This document shows positions 63,899-64,000 of a DNA stretch of 64,000 nucleotides, in pieces. A model generated the notes under the pieces. It was not told where the DNA came from. It did no database searches and saw nothing but the letters and a program-made list of their open reading frames with translations. Each line of letters starts with the position of its first letter. The first letter of the stretch is position 1. The stretch is from SZAS-103 sp038234715 (GTDB lineage Bacteria; Pseudomonadota; Gammaproteobacteria; Xanthomonadales; Xanthomonadaceae): assembly GCA_038234715.1 (NCBI GenBank), contig JBBQTD010000005.1, positions 62,001-126,000 of the forward strand. Reading direction: 5' to 3'. Position numbers and translations under genes: made by a program.

Positions 63899-64000
63899 TC
63901 ACGCTGCCTCCCTCGTCTTTGCAGCACAGCCCGCCTTCGCGTGTGGTTGCTCGAACAGGAACTTCTGCATGTCCCATGCGCCGGTCGGGCAGCGTTCCGC
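63899..64000 (-). CDS. C-terminal end of a gene with a CPTGAW motif (truncated by window end)
   Basis: The last 33 residues before TGA 63899-63901 read AERCPTGAWDMQKFLFEQPH, then AKAGCAAKTREAA. The CPTGA motif resembles the end of a ferredoxin-type cluster site, which would fit an electron-transfer partner of KorAB, but the fragment is too short to identify. Confidence 0.45.
   Translation of the reverse strand, partial: AERCPTGAWDMQKFLFEQPHAKAGCAAKTREAA

Overview
The window is a high-GC bacterial chromosome segment. Gene content points to the Gammaproteobacteria, order Lysobacterales (Xanthomonadales). The pointers are a CopL-CopA-CopB copper locus headed by the Xanthomonas-type regulator CopL, a TfpX/TfpZ-type protein, the ECF sigma/Ser-Thr kinase pair known from xanthomonads, rpoD followed by a CAU-anticodon tRNA, and a fused KorA. 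No rRNA gene, CRISPR array, integrase or transposase is recognisable. Family and genus cannot be fixed from the sequence alone.

Layout. 1-3.7 kb: the end of tail-specific protease Prc, an Ada-type DNA repair protein without the usual N-terminal domain, and an Lrp/AsnC regulator divergent from a DMT exporter. 3.9-8.4 kb: a four-gene MacAB-like ABC efflux operon (adaptor, ATPase, two permeases). 8.6-13.1 kb: a tightly packed run of ElaB/YqjD-like, holin-like, unknown and AI-2E-type membrane proteins plus a HAD hydrolase and an M17 aminopeptidase, with a DegQ-type protease upstream. 14.9-17.6 kb: three LPS-type genes (acyltransferase and two glycosyltransferases) joined by GTGA overlaps. 17.8-20.4 kb: dtd, rpoD and a tRNA(CAU). 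20.4-23.0 kb: small membrane and unknown genes, a TonB-like protein and a glycosyltransferase.

23.2-29.5 kb is the most unusual stretch. Three co-directional genes encode a SIR2-like/TIR protein, a membrane-tethered STAND NTPase with a long helical-repeat tail, and a SLOG-like protein with four membrane segments. The domain set matches nucleotide-based conflict (anti-phage or self-killing) systems, and I do not recognise this exact combination. It is followed by a fused MFS/spermidine-synthase-like protein. At 32.9-37.1 kb a Ser/Thr kinase, its ECF sigma factor and a secreted copy of the kinase's C-terminal domain form a probable signalling module. Next come a WYL-regulator remnant, a cardiolipin synthase and a poorly coding patch.

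40.1-46.8 kb is a copper-resistance block (copL, copA, copB, cytochrome c, YHS protein, Cu+-ATPase). 46.9-52.3 kb holds small genes, a prolyl-oligopeptidase remnant, a GST, an ArnT-like glycosyltransferase, inorganic pyrophosphatase and two membrane/secreted proteins. 52.4-59.7 kb has thiC under a TPP riboswitch, back to back with thrABC, which is preceded by a threonine-rich leader peptide and an attenuator. After a 42-bp tandem repeat array, the window ends with a KorA/KorB 2-oxoacid:ferredoxin oxidoreductase operon that carries an inserted small membrane protein and is preceded by two unassigned genes.
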